DNA of 64,000 bases from Parasulfuritortus cantonensis (GCF_004337445.1 NZ_SJZB01000042.1:62001-126000), one strand, 5' to 3'; shown: positions 38,099-47,180, counted from the stretch's first letter. Program-made: numbers and translations. The notes: generated by a model not told the origin, from the sequence alone.

Positions 38099-39771
38099 CC
38101 GAGTTCGACGTCTGCATCATCGGCAGCGGTGCCGGCGGCGGGCCGGTCGCCTACACCCTGGCGCGCGCGGGCCGCTCGGTGGTGGTGCTGGAGAAGGGAC
38201 CCTGGTTCGCCGAGGCGGACTTCTACAAGGACGAACTGGCCTGCTGCCGGCGCAACGTCTACACCCCGGACCTGAAGTACGAGCGCCACGTCATCGAGGA
38301 CCTCGACGACGACGGTGCCTGGGTCGCCACGCCGACCTCGGAATCGGGCTGGAACTTCTGGAACGGCAACTGCGTGGGCGGTTCGAGCAACTTCATGAGC
38401 GGCTTCTTCCACCGCCTGAAGCCGGTCGATTTCCGGCTGCTCAGCGAATTCGGCCCGGTGGCGGGCGCCAACGTGGCCGACTGGCCGATCGGCTACGCCG
38501 AACTGGAACCCTACTACGACCGCGTCGAACGCCTGGTCGGGGTGTCGGGCCGGATCCAGGCGCATGCCAACATCGAGCCCCGCTCCAGCCCGGACTTCCC
38601 CTTCCCGCCGACCGCCGAGCACCCGGTCGCCGACTGGATCGACGCCGCCTGCGCCGGGCTCGGCTACCATGCCCTGCGGGTGCCGCGCGCCATCCTCAGC
38701 CAGCCCGCCCTGGGCCGGCGCGCCTGCGAATACTCCGGTTATTGCGGCAGCTACGGCTGCGCCAGCGGGGCCAAGGGCAGTGCCCGGGCCGCCCTGCTCG
38801 ACCAGGCGGTCGCCGGCGGCCACTGCCAGGTGCGCGCCCACGCCAAGGTGCGCCGCCTGGTCAGCGACGCGGCCGGGCGCGTCGTCGCCGCGGACTATGC
38901 CGACCGGGCCGGCAAGCGCGTGCGCGTGCGCGCCAAGGTGTTCGTGGTCGCCTGCCAGGCGATCGAGACCGCCCGCCTGCTGCTCGTCTCGACCGGGCCG
39001 CGCTATCCGCACGGCCTCGCCAACAACCACGGCCAGGTCGGCCGCAACCTGCTCTTCTCGGCCGGCGGCGCCGGCGGCGGCGACCTCGTCTACGGCGACC
39101 TCGACGCCGCGCGGGCGGCCGACCTGCGGGTCATGGGGCCGTTCGTCAACCGGGCCCTGGACGACTGGTACGTCATCGACGACCCGGCCCTGGCGGGCGG
39201 ACGCGCCAAGGGCGGCATCGTCGAATTCCTGCTCGGCCACCCCAACCCGATCGCCCGGGCCGCCCCGGCGCGCTGGGGCGAGGACGGCCTGCTCTGGGGT
39301 AAGCCGCTCAAGCGGCGCCTGGAACACGGCTTCCGGGATCAGCGCCGGCTCGCCTTCGAGGTGTTCAACGACTGGCTGCCGGTGGACGACTGCTGCGTCG
39401 GCCTCGACCCGGCCGAGCGCGACCGCTGGGGCGACCCGGTCGCCCGGGTGCGCATCGGCGGCCATGCCCGCAACCTGGCGGTCGGCCGCTACCTGGCCGA
39501 CAAGGCCGAGCAGGTGCTGCGCCGCATGGGGGCCCGGAACGTCGCCGGCCACGTCAGCCCGGCGCCGCCGCCCAACCTGGTGGCCGGCGGCTGCCGCTTC
39601 GGGCGCGACCCGGCCAGCTCGGTGCTCGACCCGGACTGCCGCGCCCACGAGGTCGACAACCTGTACGTCAGCGACGGCAGCTTCATGCCGACCGGCGGCA
39701 GCGTGCCCTATACCTGGACCATCTACGCCAACGCCTTCCGGGTCGCCGAGCGCATCCTGGCCCGCCTGTAA
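38095..39771 (+). CDS. GMC family oxidoreductase (FAD flavoprotein)
   Basis: 558 residues. The FAD Rossmann motif GSGAGGG lies at residues 10-16, with EKG at the end of beta 2. GMC-type C-terminal motifs include DNLYVSDGSFMPTGG (His/Asn active-site region is not certain). A Cys-rich middle segment (CEYSGYCGSYGCASGAKG) may bind a metal or be disulfide-linked. It has no signal of its own, and exports with the Tat subunit translated just before it. Substrate is unknown; the family oxidises sugars and alcohols. Confidence 0.9.
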   Translation: MTEFDVCIIGSGAGGGPVAYTLARAGRSVVVLEKGPWFAEADFYKDELACCRRNVYTPDLKYERHVIEDLDDDGAWVATPTSESGWNFWNGNCVGGSSNFMSGFFHRLKPVDFRLLSEFGPVAGANVADWPIGYAELEPYYDRVERLVGVSGRIQAHANIEPRSSPDFPFPPTAEHPVADWIDAACAGLGYHALRVPRAILSQPALGRRACEYSGYCGSYGCASGAKGSARAALLDQAVAGGHCQVRAHAKVRRLVSDAAGRVVAADYADRAGKRVRVRAKVFVVACQAIETARLLLVSTGPRYPHGLANNHGQVGRNLLFSAGGAGGGDLVYGDLDAARAADLRVMGPFVNRALDDWYVIDDPALAGGRAKGGIVEFLLGHPNPIARAAPARWGEDGLLWGKPLKRRLEHGFRDQRRLAFEVFNDWLPVDDCCVGLDPAERDRWGDPVARVRIGGHARNLAVGRYLADKAEQVLRRMGARNVAGHVSPAPPPNLVAGGCRFGRDPASSVLDPDCRAHEVDNLYVSDGSFMPTGGSVPYTWTIYANAFRVAERILARL

Positions 39772-39796
39772 GGGCCCGCCGCGGCCGATTCCGGCA

Positions 39797-39802
39797 TAGA
39801 AT
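39797..39802 (+). promoter_or_regulatory. Probable -10 box for the ferredoxin-NADP reductase gene
   Basis: TAGAAT, 27 bases before the ATG at 39830, in the 58-base gap after the GMC gene. No clear -35 was assigned. Confidence 0.35.
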
Positions 39803-39829
39803 CCGCCTGCCACAGTCCAACCACCCAGA

Positions 39830-40699
39830 ATGATCGCCATGTCCGACACCGCCTACGAAGCCGATGCATCGAGCAAACACCAAGCCACCGTCCTGCGCAG
39901 CACCCGCCTGACCCCGGAGGACACCGCCGAAGTCCGCCAGATCGTCTTCCGCGTCGATGGGCCGGCCTATTACTTCCCGGAAGGCCAGAGCATCGGCGTC
40001 CTGGTCCCGGGGCCGCACCCGTTCGGCAACAAGACGCACCACCGCTACTACACGCTCGCCTCGGTGCGCGGGACCGACGCCGGCACCGAGCTGGAAATCC
40101 TGGTCCGGCGCTGTTCCTACATCGACGAGGTCTCGGGCGAGGAATATCCCGGCATCGCCTCCACCTACCTGTGCGACGCCAAGCCGGGCGACAGCGTCAC
40201 CCTGACCGGTCCCTACCGCAGCCCGTTCATGATCCCGGCCGACAAGACCTGCAACCTGCTGCTGGTCGGCGCCGGCACCGGCATCGCGCCGTTCCGCGCC
40301 TTCCTGCACCACATCTACGAGCAGGAGAAGGGTTGGCAGGGCCAGGTCCGGCTCTATTACGGTGCCCGCACCGGCGTCGACATGCTGTACATGAACGACC
40401 TCAACAACGACCTCGCCAACTATTACGACCAGGCCACCTTCAAGGCCATCCAGGCGATCGGCGGCGGCTACTTCGTCGACGAGGGCGAGGCCCTCCGGCG
40501 GGGCGTCCGGGACCACGCCCGCGAAGTCTGGCAACTGCTCCAGGACCCCAAGACGCACGTCTACCTGGCCGGCATGGAGAAGGTCGCGGCCGCCTTCAAT
40601 GCCGCCCTGGGCGGGATCTCCGGTGCCCCGGAGGCCTGGGAGGCCCAGCGCCAGCGCATGATCGAGGAACGCCGCTGGGCGGAGCTGACCTACAAGTGA
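39830..40699 (+). CDS. Ferredoxin--NADP+ reductase family flavoprotein
   Basis: 289 residues; a second ATG at 39839 fits equally well. FAD-binding RYYTLAS (72-78), then pyrophosphate-binding VGAGTGIAPFRAF (about 147-159), and the C-terminal AELTYK with aromatic near the end, as in plant-type FNR. It has no ferredoxin domain. The family moves electrons between NADPH and ferredoxin; similar proteins serve benzoyl-CoA epoxidase (BoxA) but no such partner is nearby, so the specific role is open. Confidence 0.85.
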   Translation: MIAMSDTAYEADASSKHQATVLRSTRLTPEDTAEVRQIVFRVDGPAYYFPEGQSIGVLVPGPHPFGNKTHHRYYTLASVRGTDAGTELEILVRRCSYIDEVSGEEYPGIASTYLCDAKPGDSVTLTGPYRSPFMIPADKTCNLLLVGAGTGIAPFRAFLHHIYEQEKGWQGQVRLYYGARTGVDMLYMNDLNNDLANYYDQATFKAIQAIGGGYFVDEGEALRRGVRDHAREVWQLLQDPKTHVYLAGMEKVAAAFNAALGGISGAPEAWEAQRQRMIEERRWAELTYK

Positions 40700-40721
40700 C
40701 CGCGAGCGGCCGCCGCCGGCC

Positions 40722-41369
40722 CTAGCGGCCGGCGCGGCTGCCGGTCAAGGCGGCGAACAGGCCGAGACCGACAAACGCCCCGCCGCCGAGCAGGCGGCCG
40801 AGCCGACGCGCGCCGGCGGCCCGCGCCAGGCGACCGGCGATGGCCCCGGCGGCGAACGCGTACAGGCTGTCGGTGGTCGCCGCGATGGCGACGAACAGGG
40901 CCCCGAGCGTCACGGTCGCCGCCAGCGTGGGCGCGCCCGGGTCGAGGAACTGGGGCAGGAAGGCGGCGAAGAACACGGTCGTCTTCGGATTCAGCAGGGC
41001 GACCACGAAGCCGTCGCGGAACAGGCGTCCGAGCGAGGCCGGCTCGGGCCGGAGGGCCGGCGTTTCGGCCTGGGCCGCGCGCAGCATGCGCACGCCGAGA
41101 TAGACCAGGTAGGCCGCGCCGGCATACTTGACCGCGGCGAAGGCCAGGGACGAGACGGCGAACAGGGCCGCCAGGCCGACCGCCGCGGCCAGCGCGTTGG
41201 CCAGGTTGCCGAGCGCAACGCCGGCCACCGAGACCAAACCCGAGCGACGGCCCTGGGCCACGCTGCGGGCGACGATGTAGAGCACGCCGGGGCCCGGCGT
41301 CAGGGCGAGCGCCAGGCTGGCGAGCAGGAAGGCGGAGAACAGGGGCCAGGCTGGCAAGGCGGGAGTCAT
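40722..41369 (-). CDS. LysE/RhtB family exporter
   Basis: 215 residues from the ATG at 41369. A hydrophobic protein with about six segments. The family signature ALTPGPGVLYIVARSVAQGRR lies in the first segment and loop; LNPKTTVFFAAFLPQF is the second conserved block. Exports amino acids or related compounds. A longer in-frame extension into the Rieske gene is a reading-frame coincidence created by its frameshift. Confidence 0.9.
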   Translation of the reverse strand: MTPALPAWPLFSAFLLASLALALTPGPGVLYIVARSVAQGRRSGLVSVAGVALGNLANALAAAVGLAALFAVSSLAFAAVKYAGAAYLVYLGVRMLRAAQAETPALRPEPASLGRLFRDGFVVALLNPKTTVFFAAFLPQFLDPGAPTLAATVTLGALFVAIAATTDSLYAFAAGAIAGRLARAAGARRLGRLLGGGAFVGLGLFAALTGSRAGR

Positions 41370-41424
41370 GGCGTGTGGGCTCGAATGCGGGGCAACGTGC
41401 GGCCGGCTGGCGCGCCCCGAAGTT

Positions 41425-41837
41425 TCAGTCGCCGAAAGCCAGCGGACTGGCCAGCCGGTCGGCGATCCAGATGCCCGCCGCGTCCTCGACGACGCCGATG
41501 GGGTCAGGCGCTGACCGGCGCAGATCTCGCTGACCGATTCCCCGGTCAGGGGCTCGTAGACGATGCCATGCATCGAGCAGCGCAGGAAACGGCCGCTCGG
41601 GTCGAAGATCATGTCCTGCTCGCAATCGAGCTCGCGCGGCATGTGCACGCACAGGTTGCGATAGGCCAGGCACTTGCCCTGGTAGCGGAAGACGACCACG
41701 GAGATGGTCTCGCCGGCGTGGCCGATGTCCAGGCGCAGGTAGCCGCCCTCGGCCAGTTGGTCGCTCGCGGCCACCCAAAAGCGTTCTGCGTCGGCGGGCG
41801 CGCGCGACGACGGGTCTTCGGTCGGGCTGGAGGGCAT
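41425..41837 (-). pseudogene. Rieske [2Fe-2S] protein, single frameshift near the C-terminus
   Basis: The frame from ATG 41837 encodes a small Rieske domain with CVH and CSMH, which supply the two Cys and two His iron ligands (CxH...CxxH). After CAGQRLTP the frame is lost. The neighbouring frame continues IGVVEDAAGIWIADRLASPLAFGD with its stop at 41425. Adding one G to the GGGG run (41500-41503) restores a protein of about 137 residues. The cluster-binding region is intact. It is probably a sequencing error rather than a dead gene. Function: electron transfer of unknown partner. Confidence 0.82.
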
Positions 41838-41907
41838 GGCTGGGTCGGCTCCGCGTGGTTTCAGTCGTGTCGGGCAGGCCTCATTGTGAGCCCGTCGGCA
41901 AAGCCGC

Positions 41908-43716
41908 TCAACGCCCGGGCGGCCAGGCGGCGCGCAGGGCGTCGAGGTGGCTGGCGTGGTTGAACGGGTCGTCGCGCACTTCCGGCAGTGCCCAGGCCTG
42001 GGCGCGCCGGATGGCCGGCCGCAAGTTTGCGCTGGCCAGTTTCCGGCTGGCCTCGATCAGCACGGCCGCGGCCGACGGCGTGGCGTCGTCCGGCAACGCG
42101 GCCTCCGGCCGGATGGTGGCGAGCAGGGGCCTGGCCTCGCGTCGCCAGCCCTTGCCGGTGAAGAACGACTGCCAGGCCTGGTGCGCGAGCAGGTCAGCGA
42201 GCTGGCGGGCGTCGTCGTCGGCGAAGGCCCGGCTGTAGTCCAGCAGGCCCTGGATCGCATAGGCGTAGTCGTCCAGTTCCGCGGCCGGGAACAGCCGCTT
42301 GCCCGCCCGCGCCTTGACCAGGCGGCCGTCGACCATGAGCCGCCCGGCGATGAACGCATACAGGCGCCGGGCCGCCCGCTCGAAGCGCGGCACGCCCTTG
42401 CCGGCCACGCTGAACGCGGACAGGGCCAGGCCGTTGAGCCCGGCACTCAGCTTGCCGTCGCGGGGCAGGTCGGCGCTGCGGCGGGCGGCCTTGAGCTTGC
42501 CGTAGAGGGCGTCCAGCCGGGCGCGCTCGGGGGCCGGGACGGTAGCCGGCTCCACGGGCAGGAAGCCCAGCTCGAACGGCGCCGGCGCGTCCAGCTTCCA
42601 GAGGCGGCGGACCAGCGCGTACTCGTCCGGGGCGAGTCGCTGGCGCAATTCCGCCGGCTCCCACAGGTAGGCGCCGCCTTCGCGGCCGCGGCCGTCCTGG
42701 GCCGAGGTGCTGGTCTGCAGCCCGCCCGAGGGGGTGGCCAGCGTGGCCAGCATGAAATCCAGGGTGTCGCGGGCAACCTGCCGATAGGCCGGCGCCTTGA
42801 AGGTCGTGGCCGCCTGCTGGTAGACCAGGGCCAGCTGGGCGTTGTCGTAGAGCATCTTCTCGAAGTGCGGCGTGGCCCAATCCGGGTCCACCGTGTAACG
42901 GAAGAAGCCGCCGTTGACCGGATCGTGCAGGCCGGGCGCCGCCATCCGGTCCAGGGTCAGGCGGAGGAACTCGGCCAGTTGGCGATCCGGCCGTTCCGAC
43001 TGGAGCTTGAGCAGCAGCGCCAGCTGCGGCGCCCGGGGGAATTTGCGGTCATGGCCGAAGCCCCCCTGCAGGGTGTCGGCGGCGCGCAGGCTGGCCCCGA
43101 CGAAGGCCGTCGTCGCCGCCGCCACCGCCTTGGCATCCGGCTTCGCGGCCCTCGGCGCGGCCGCCGGCTGCCCGGCCACGCGGCGGGCCAGGTCGCGCGT
43201 CTGGGCGGCGTTCTGGCGCCAATGCTCGGCCAGGCTTTCCAGCGTCATCCTGAATTGACCGGGCGGTTCGTAGAGGATGATGGCGGCCGGGTAGCCGTCC
43301 GGGGTGACGAAGGCGTTCAGCGGCCAGCCGGCCGTGCCGTTCATGCGCTTCGCGAAATCGATCAGGGCGGCGTCCAGGGCGCCGTTCAACTCCCGGTCCA
43401 CCTTGACCGGGATGAAATACTTGTTGAGCAACGCCGCGATGGCCGGGTCGCTGTAGCTTTCCCGCTGCATGACGTGGCACCAGTGGCAGGCGAAGTAGCC
43501 GACCGAGATGAACAGCAGCTTGTGTTCCCGCCGCGCCCGGGCCACCGTTTCGGCGTTCCACTCCTGCCAGGCGACCGGGTCGTGGCCGTGCATGGCCAGG
43601 TAGGGCGACGGATGGCCGGCGAGCTGGTTCCTGAGCGGGGCGGCACCGGCGAGGCCGACGCCGAGCACCAGGATGAGCACCGCCAGGCAAAGCCGTGCTG
43701 GACTGCTGCGTGTCAT
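41908..43716 (-). CDS. DUF255 thioredoxin-like domain protein (YyaL/SSP411 type)
   Basis: 602 residues. A signal peptide (about 1-25) is followed by the DUF255 thioredoxin fold with Cys77-His-Trp-Cys80 (YFACHWCHVM). An (alpha/alpha)6-barrel region follows, with FRYTVDPDWATPHFEKMLYDNAQL, typical of the family. It is about 70 residues shorter than many members, and the signal suggests a periplasmic location, which is unusual for this family. Its substrate is unknown. Confidence 0.88.
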   Translation of the reverse strand: MTRSSPARLCLAVLILVLGVGLAGAAPLRNQLAGHPSPYLAMHGHDPVAWQEWNAETVARARREHKLLFISVGYFACHWCHVMQRESYSDPAIAALLNKYFIPVKVDRELNGALDAALIDFAKRMNGTAGWPLNAFVTPDGYPAAIILYEPPGQFRMTLESLAEHWRQNAAQTRDLARRVAGQPAAAPRAAKPDAKAVAAATTAFVGASLRAADTLQGGFGHDRKFPRAPQLALLLKLQSERPDRQLAEFLRLTLDRMAAPGLHDPVNGGFFRYTVDPDWATPHFEKMLYDNAQLALVYQQAATTFKAPAYRQVARDTLDFMLATLATPSGGLQTSTSAQDGRGREGGAYLWEPAELRQRLAPDEYALVRRLWKLDAPAPFELGFLPVEPATVPAPERARLDALYGKLKAARRSADLPRDGKLSAGLNGLALSAFSVAGKGVPRFERAARRLYAFIAGRLMVDGRLVKARAGKRLFPAAELDDYAYAIQGLLDYSRAFADDDARQLADLLAHQAWQSFFTGKGWRREARPLLATIRPEAALPDDATPSAAAVLIEASRKLASANLRPAIRRAQAWALPEVRDDPFNHASHLDALRAAWPPGR

Positions 43717-43810
43717 GTTCTGTTCTCGAATATAAAGGTGCGCGCCGCCGCGACCTGGATCGGAGCCGACTGGCGAAGCGGCATGGGTGGCATTCGTGCC
43801 GGGCGAACGG

Positions 43811-44281
43811 TCAGGCCGCGTCCCTGACGGCGGCGTTGCGGCGCTGCCTCAGGGCACGAACCATGATGCCGACGACCACAAGGTTGACCAATAGGATGAT
43901 CATGCCGTGCCAGCTGGGGCGGCGCAGAAGCTCGATCAACTCGAATGGAACGTAGATCGCCCCACTGCTTGCGGCAAGCACTTCTGCCCACTTCCGGTCG
44001 CGGAAAAGCCCATAGGCTTCGATGAATCGAACCGTGGCATACGCCGCCGCACCGGCCGCAAGAAGCAGAAGCCTCGTCTCGTGAAGGTGGCTCGCCGCGT
44101 CGAGAAAGATGCGCGGGTACTTCGCGGCCGGGTTCAGGTGCAGGTGTTCGATCAGCGCCGAAGCGAGGGCAAAGACATTGCGGTGGATGAGCGACAGGAG
44201 GCCGGTGGCCGCCAGCAGGACCACGGCACCCTTCACCCCTTCGACGAGTGCGACGAATTCGACCGCGCGGGGCGTTGCCAT
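43811..44281 (-). CDS. DUF2127 family membrane protein
   Basis: 156 residues with four hydrophobic segments; VEFVALVEGVKGAVVLLAATG at the start and ASSGAIYVPFELIELLRRPS in the middle are characteristic of DUF2127. Function unknown. A decayed second copy with its middle deleted lies about 2 kb upstream (46030-46126). Confidence 0.88.
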   Translation of the reverse strand: MATPRAVEFVALVEGVKGAVVLLAATGLLSLIHRNVFALASALIEHLHLNPAAKYPRIFLDAASHLHETRLLLLAAGAAAYATVRFIEAYGLFRDRKWAEVLAASSGAIYVPFELIELLRRPSWHGMIILLVNLVVVGIMVRALRQRRNAAVRDAA

Positions 44282-44351
44282 AGGCGCTACCGCGAAGTCG
44301 AGATGCCTGCGCGCATCCTTGCGCAGGCCGTTGCGGATGCGGGGCCGGCGG

Positions 44352-44786
44352 TCACGGCTTCTCGGCCTCCCGTTTGAGCGCTTCGTTCATGGCGACGAAG
44401 CCTTGTTTGGTGGCGCCATCCAACGAGCGCCTGAACAGGGGCACCAGAATTCCCGAGAATGTCTCGCCGTGGCGGAATACCAGCCCGCCTTCCGGCTTGG
44501 TCTCAAGCCGGAAGTAATGCTCGCCGTCGAACAGGCCGGGCAGGAGGAGCTTTCCTTTCCATCTGAGTTCGCGATTCGGTTCAACGACGAGCACGGTTGG
44601 CCGGAAACGCATGCCGCCGGAGCCCGGTGGCTGGATGAACACCTCGAGCGGTCGACCGACTGTGGGGATGCCGTCGATCGAGCGCACGAACGGGTTCCAG
44701 CGCGAATACGATGCGAAATCGACGAGCAGGGACCAGACCCGTTCGACGGGCGCCGCGATGTCGATCTGGGTTTCGAGTCGGAGCAT
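44352..44786 (-). CDS. SRPBCC (START-like) domain protein
   Basis: 144 residues covering one helix-grip domain: LRLETQIDIAAPVERVWSLL, FASYSRWNPFVRSIDG, then the C-terminal helix RRSLDGATKQGFVAMNEALK. Such proteins bind hydrophobic ligands; no ligand is evident. It is 70 bases from the DUF2127 gene on the same strand. Confidence 0.88.
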   Translation of the reverse strand: MLRLETQIDIAAPVERVWSLLVDFASYSRWNPFVRSIDGIPTVGRPLEVFIQPPGSGGMRFRPTVLVVEPNRELRWKGKLLLPGLFDGEHYFRLETKPEGGLVFRHGETFSGILVPLFRRSLDGATKQGFVAMNEALKREAEKP

Positions 44787-44873
44787 GTGAAGAGCGCTGA
44801 CGTCCCCGTTCAGCCGGCCGGAGAAACGGCCCGGCTGGTCGGCTGGCGCACAGGGTCGGGTGCGACCACGGGA

Positions 44874-45209
44874 CTAGCCGAGACCCGACGGCAGATGGCG
44901 AGGGACCTTGGCCCGAAGCAGCCCGACGAGGCTGGGATCCATGAATTCATACTTGTCAGGAATTTCCAGACAGACGATGCGCTTTCCACGCATCGCAGCG
45001 CGAAAACGCTGCTGCAGCTTGTGTCGATGTGCGCGCTCCATGACGAAGATAATATCGGCCCACGCGACCATTTCGTTTGTGAGTGGCGACTCGGCATCGT
45101 GATTGAGGCCGGCGGATGCCACATCGAGACCAGGATAGGTAGAGAAGATTTGTTCCGCAGTAGGGCTGCGGAGCCGATTTTGACTGCAAACGAAGAGCAC
45201 ACGTTTCAT
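44874..45209 (-). CDS. Low-molecular-weight protein tyrosine phosphatase-like protein
   Basis: 111 residues from the ATG at 45209. The P-loop Cys8-SQNRL-Arg14-Ser15 (LFVCSQNRLRSPTAEQIF) matches the CX5RS site. It is shorter than typical enzymes (about 150) and lacks the usual DPY/DPW loop; the C-terminal EIPDKYEFMDPSLVGLLRA may stand in for the general-acid Asp. Activity is therefore likely but unproven. Confidence 0.85.
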   Translation of the reverse strand: MKRVLFVCSQNRLRSPTAEQIFSTYPGLDVASAGLNHDAESPLTNEMVAWADIIFVMERAHRHKLQQRFRAAMRGKRIVCLEIPDKYEFMDPSLVGLLRAKVPRHLPSGLG

Positions 45210-45243
45210 GACGCTCGATGTCCGACATGACCGGTTGGCCCGA

Positions 45244-45260
45244 GGCGGGCGAAGCCCGCC
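45244..45260. repeat. Short inverted repeat, REP-like
   Basis: GGCGGGC-GAA-GCCCGCC, a 7-3-7 hairpin, followed by GTAACCTACTAC. A similar 7-3-7 hairpin next to the sequence CTAC occurs at 48382-48398, so the two may belong to one dispersed repeat family. Confidence 0.5.
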
Positions 45261-45459
45261 GTAACCTACTACAGGACCAAGACGAACGATAGTGAATTGA
45301 TCCGAAGCCGAGAGGGGTTGATGGTTTACCTTCATTGCAAAGCCAATGAGACAAGATTTGCGAGCCCAGGCAGAACACGTGAAACAAAGAGCCAGAGCCC
45401 CAATATTACGTAAGCGGTTGGGTGATGGCGACGCGGCCGAACGGAGATGGCCAGAACCA

Positions 45460-45840
45460 TCAATCCGGCTGGGCACACGCCAAGCCGACTACCAGTCTCT
45501 TTTTGTTAATCAGAGCCCCTTCGGCTGACAGCGGGATATATCTGTGCCCCGATTCAGCCAGCCCGATTTTGCCGCCAATAATGTACGACCGGTAACCATC
45601 CATTTGAGCAGAAACGGTGTACAAACCCAGGGCTGATTTGCAGCCACACTCGGCAATCGGTTTATGTATTTTCAAATCAAAATGAAGAACGGGAATCACA
45701 CCCTCGTTGGATTGCTTTATGTTGGTTGTTGATAGGCAGGCGAAAAGTTTATTGTCGATCTCGAAGTAATGTGAATTTTCAGCCACCGCACACGACGATA
45801 AAAAGCACAAGAATGCAAGTTCAAATTCTTTTGCCACCAT
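45460..45840 (-). CDS. Hypothetical secreted protein, low GC
   Basis: 126 residues from the ATG at 45840, supported by GGGGAG nine bases upstream; a TTG at 45858 is a poorer alternative. Signal peptide ELAFLCFLSSCAVA, possibly a lipoprotein-like Cys inside it (SSCA). The mature domain has several Cys (CLSTTN, CGCKSALG, LACAQPD). No family recognised. It is adjacent to the cassette region and has its low-GC character. Confidence 0.6.
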   Translation of the reverse strand: MVAKEFELAFLCFLSSCAVAENSHYFEIDNKLFACLSTTNIKQSNEGVIPVLHFDLKIHKPIAECGCKSALGLYTVSAQMDGYRSYIIGGKIGLAESGHRYIPLSAEGALINKKRLVVGLACAQPD

Positions 45841-46029
45841 TGATTGCTCTCCCCGCAATACATGAGATATTGAGAATAACTAACTTTTTTCATGGACTTA
45901 TAACCAGTCCGCAGCAACTATAGGGGAGAGACTACGGTTCCACCGGACAAAGAAGCCATTAACCCGATCTTTGAACGCCTCAGTCGCAGGTATGAAATCG
46001 TGGTCTGTTCCTATTTTTTTATTACAAAC

Positions 46030-46126
46030 CATGATGCCGATGACCACGAAATTGACCAGTAGGGCCACTGCACCTTTCACGCCTTCGACGAGTGCGGCGA
46101 ATTCGACTGTGCAAAGATGTTGCCAT
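46030..46126 (-). pseudogene. Decayed DUF2127 remnant with internal deletion
   Basis: Read on the minus strand, the region starts ATGGCAAC and continues with close matches to the N-terminal part of the DUF2127 gene (VEGVKGAVxLL), then jumps to its C-terminal VNxVVxGIMV. A one-base length change near the start breaks the frame, and the middle of the gene is missing. It is a non-functional relic. It sits just after the last attC-like site. Confidence 0.75.
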
Positions 46127-46129
46127 GCG

Positions 46130-46165
46130 GGCTAACGTTGAGGGTCAAGTGCCGCCGAGTTAGGC
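46130..46165 (-). other. Short attC-like site (cassette recombination site), central part missing
   Basis: On the plus strand it runs GGCTAACGTTGAGGGTCAAG through CCGAGTTAGGC. Read on the minus strand it starts with GCCTAAC (RYYYAAC box) and ends with GTTAGCC (GTTRRRY-like). The stop TAA of the 278-residue cassette ORF (46160-46162) lies in the first box, as in other integron cassettes. Only 36 bases long, so the hairpin core seems deleted. Confidence 0.55.
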
Positions 46166-46996
46166 AGCAATGGCCATTACCAAGATTTCAGCAATGCGAT
46201 TGTCAGAGAGTGGGTCATGCTGGTACTTGATTAGACAGCTAAGCGTTACCTGCGGCTCAGTCATGGAGAGAATGAAATCTTCGACCGCTTGGTCGCCGAT
46301 GTTCCTAAATTTGTAATCGCCAGCTGGAATAAGCTGCTCATTTGGTACGCGCGCTTTCCCAATCTTGTCGTACTTGTTGAAGTCGTAGATGTCACAGGTC
46401 AGCCTGACAGGTGTTTCATCCACACGAGTGGGCGGGAAGAACAGGCCTTTGTTTTCCGATGTCAGTTGAATTACCGTGTGGTTGTCTGGACCTTGAAGTT
46501 CTATCCGCTTTACCTCTTCCCCCTCTAGGAGATCATCAAACTCCCGGATGGCGCCGATGATCTGAGTACCGATTTGGTAAACCGGGCCATTGAATACCTG
46601 ATGCGTATCACCAGCGATAACTGCGGTGTTGCCATCGCCATTTTGCGTTATTTGTACCTCTTTACCTTGGTGCGCCAGTTCGAAAAGTGTTTTCAAGAAA
46701 TCGAACGAATTCTTCGTGGCTTCCCAGAAATTCGGTGTTCCATGAACGAATGGTAGAGCGGTTTGGAGACCAGCGTAGATTGCGCCAAGATATGCAATAA
46801 AGGAGCCATCCTCATAGCCGGTGATGCGCACTTGCAGGTAGCGGCGATCATCTTCGTAGAGGCGCTTCTTCTGAGTCAGTGCACGGAATTGGCCATCAAA
46901 TACATGCTGCAGCGCCATGAGGCCGCCGGCAACTTTGTCTAGTCTGTCGCCGCCATCAAAAGCGCGACCCTTCATTTCGAACTTGTACGGATCCAT
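46160..46996 (-). CDS. Hypothetical cassette protein, 278 residues
   Basis: A soluble protein with low GC. After a helical N-terminal part (FDGGDRLDKVAGGLMALQHVF) it has a polar beta-rich stretch (VQITQNGDGNTAVIAGDTHQVF) and a mixed C-terminal domain ending ILVMAIAA. No signal peptide or membrane segment is evident. No family recognised. It ends inside an attC-like site, so it is a gene cassette. It is the largest of three cassette ORFs. Confidence 0.7.
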   Translation of the reverse strand: MDPYKFEMKGRAFDGGDRLDKVAGGLMALQHVFDGQFRALTQKKRLYEDDRRYLQVRITGYEDGSFIAYLGAIYAGLQTALPFVHGTPNFWEATKNSFDFLKTLFELAHQGKEVQITQNGDGNTAVIAGDTHQVFNGPVYQIGTQIIGAIREFDDLLEGEEVKRIELQGPDNHTVIQLTSENKGLFFPPTRVDETPVRLTCDIYDFNKYDKIGKARVPNEQLIPAGDYKFRNIGDQAVEDFILSMTEPQVTLSCLIKYQHDPLSDNRIAEILVMAIAA

Positions 46997-47021
46997 CGCG
47001 AAATTTTCGTTGTTGCTTAAC

Positions 47022-47180
47022 GAGGCTGTAGAAAAACATGCTGAAGGGTCGCCAGACCGAATTCGAGGGGGTGGCTTGACCCCTCCAGAGGGGGAGATCG
47101 CCGATTACGGCGCATTGTAGAGGGTCGATTTTTTCGCATGCTCTCAGAAATGCGTGGTTGGGAGGTTTTTCTACAGCGTC
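47022..47180. mobile_element. 159-bp MITE-like element inserted into an attC core site
   Basis: Terminal inverted repeats: GAGGCTGTAGAAAAAC (47022-47037) and, in reverse complement, GACGCTGTAGAAAAAC (47165-47180), 15 of 16 matching. It is flanked by AAC on both sides (47019-47021 and 47181-47183), a possible 3-bp target duplication. No ORF. The ends resemble IS1182-type elements (GAGGCTGTTGAAAAA), which is from memory of that family and should be checked. Removing it restores GCTTAAC-GTTTAG at the attC edge. Confidence 0.7.

Noticed and set aside
40722-41837. A single 371-residue fusion of Rieske and LysE
   Set aside because: Arises from the one-base frameshift in the Rieske gene; LysE has its own start at 41369.
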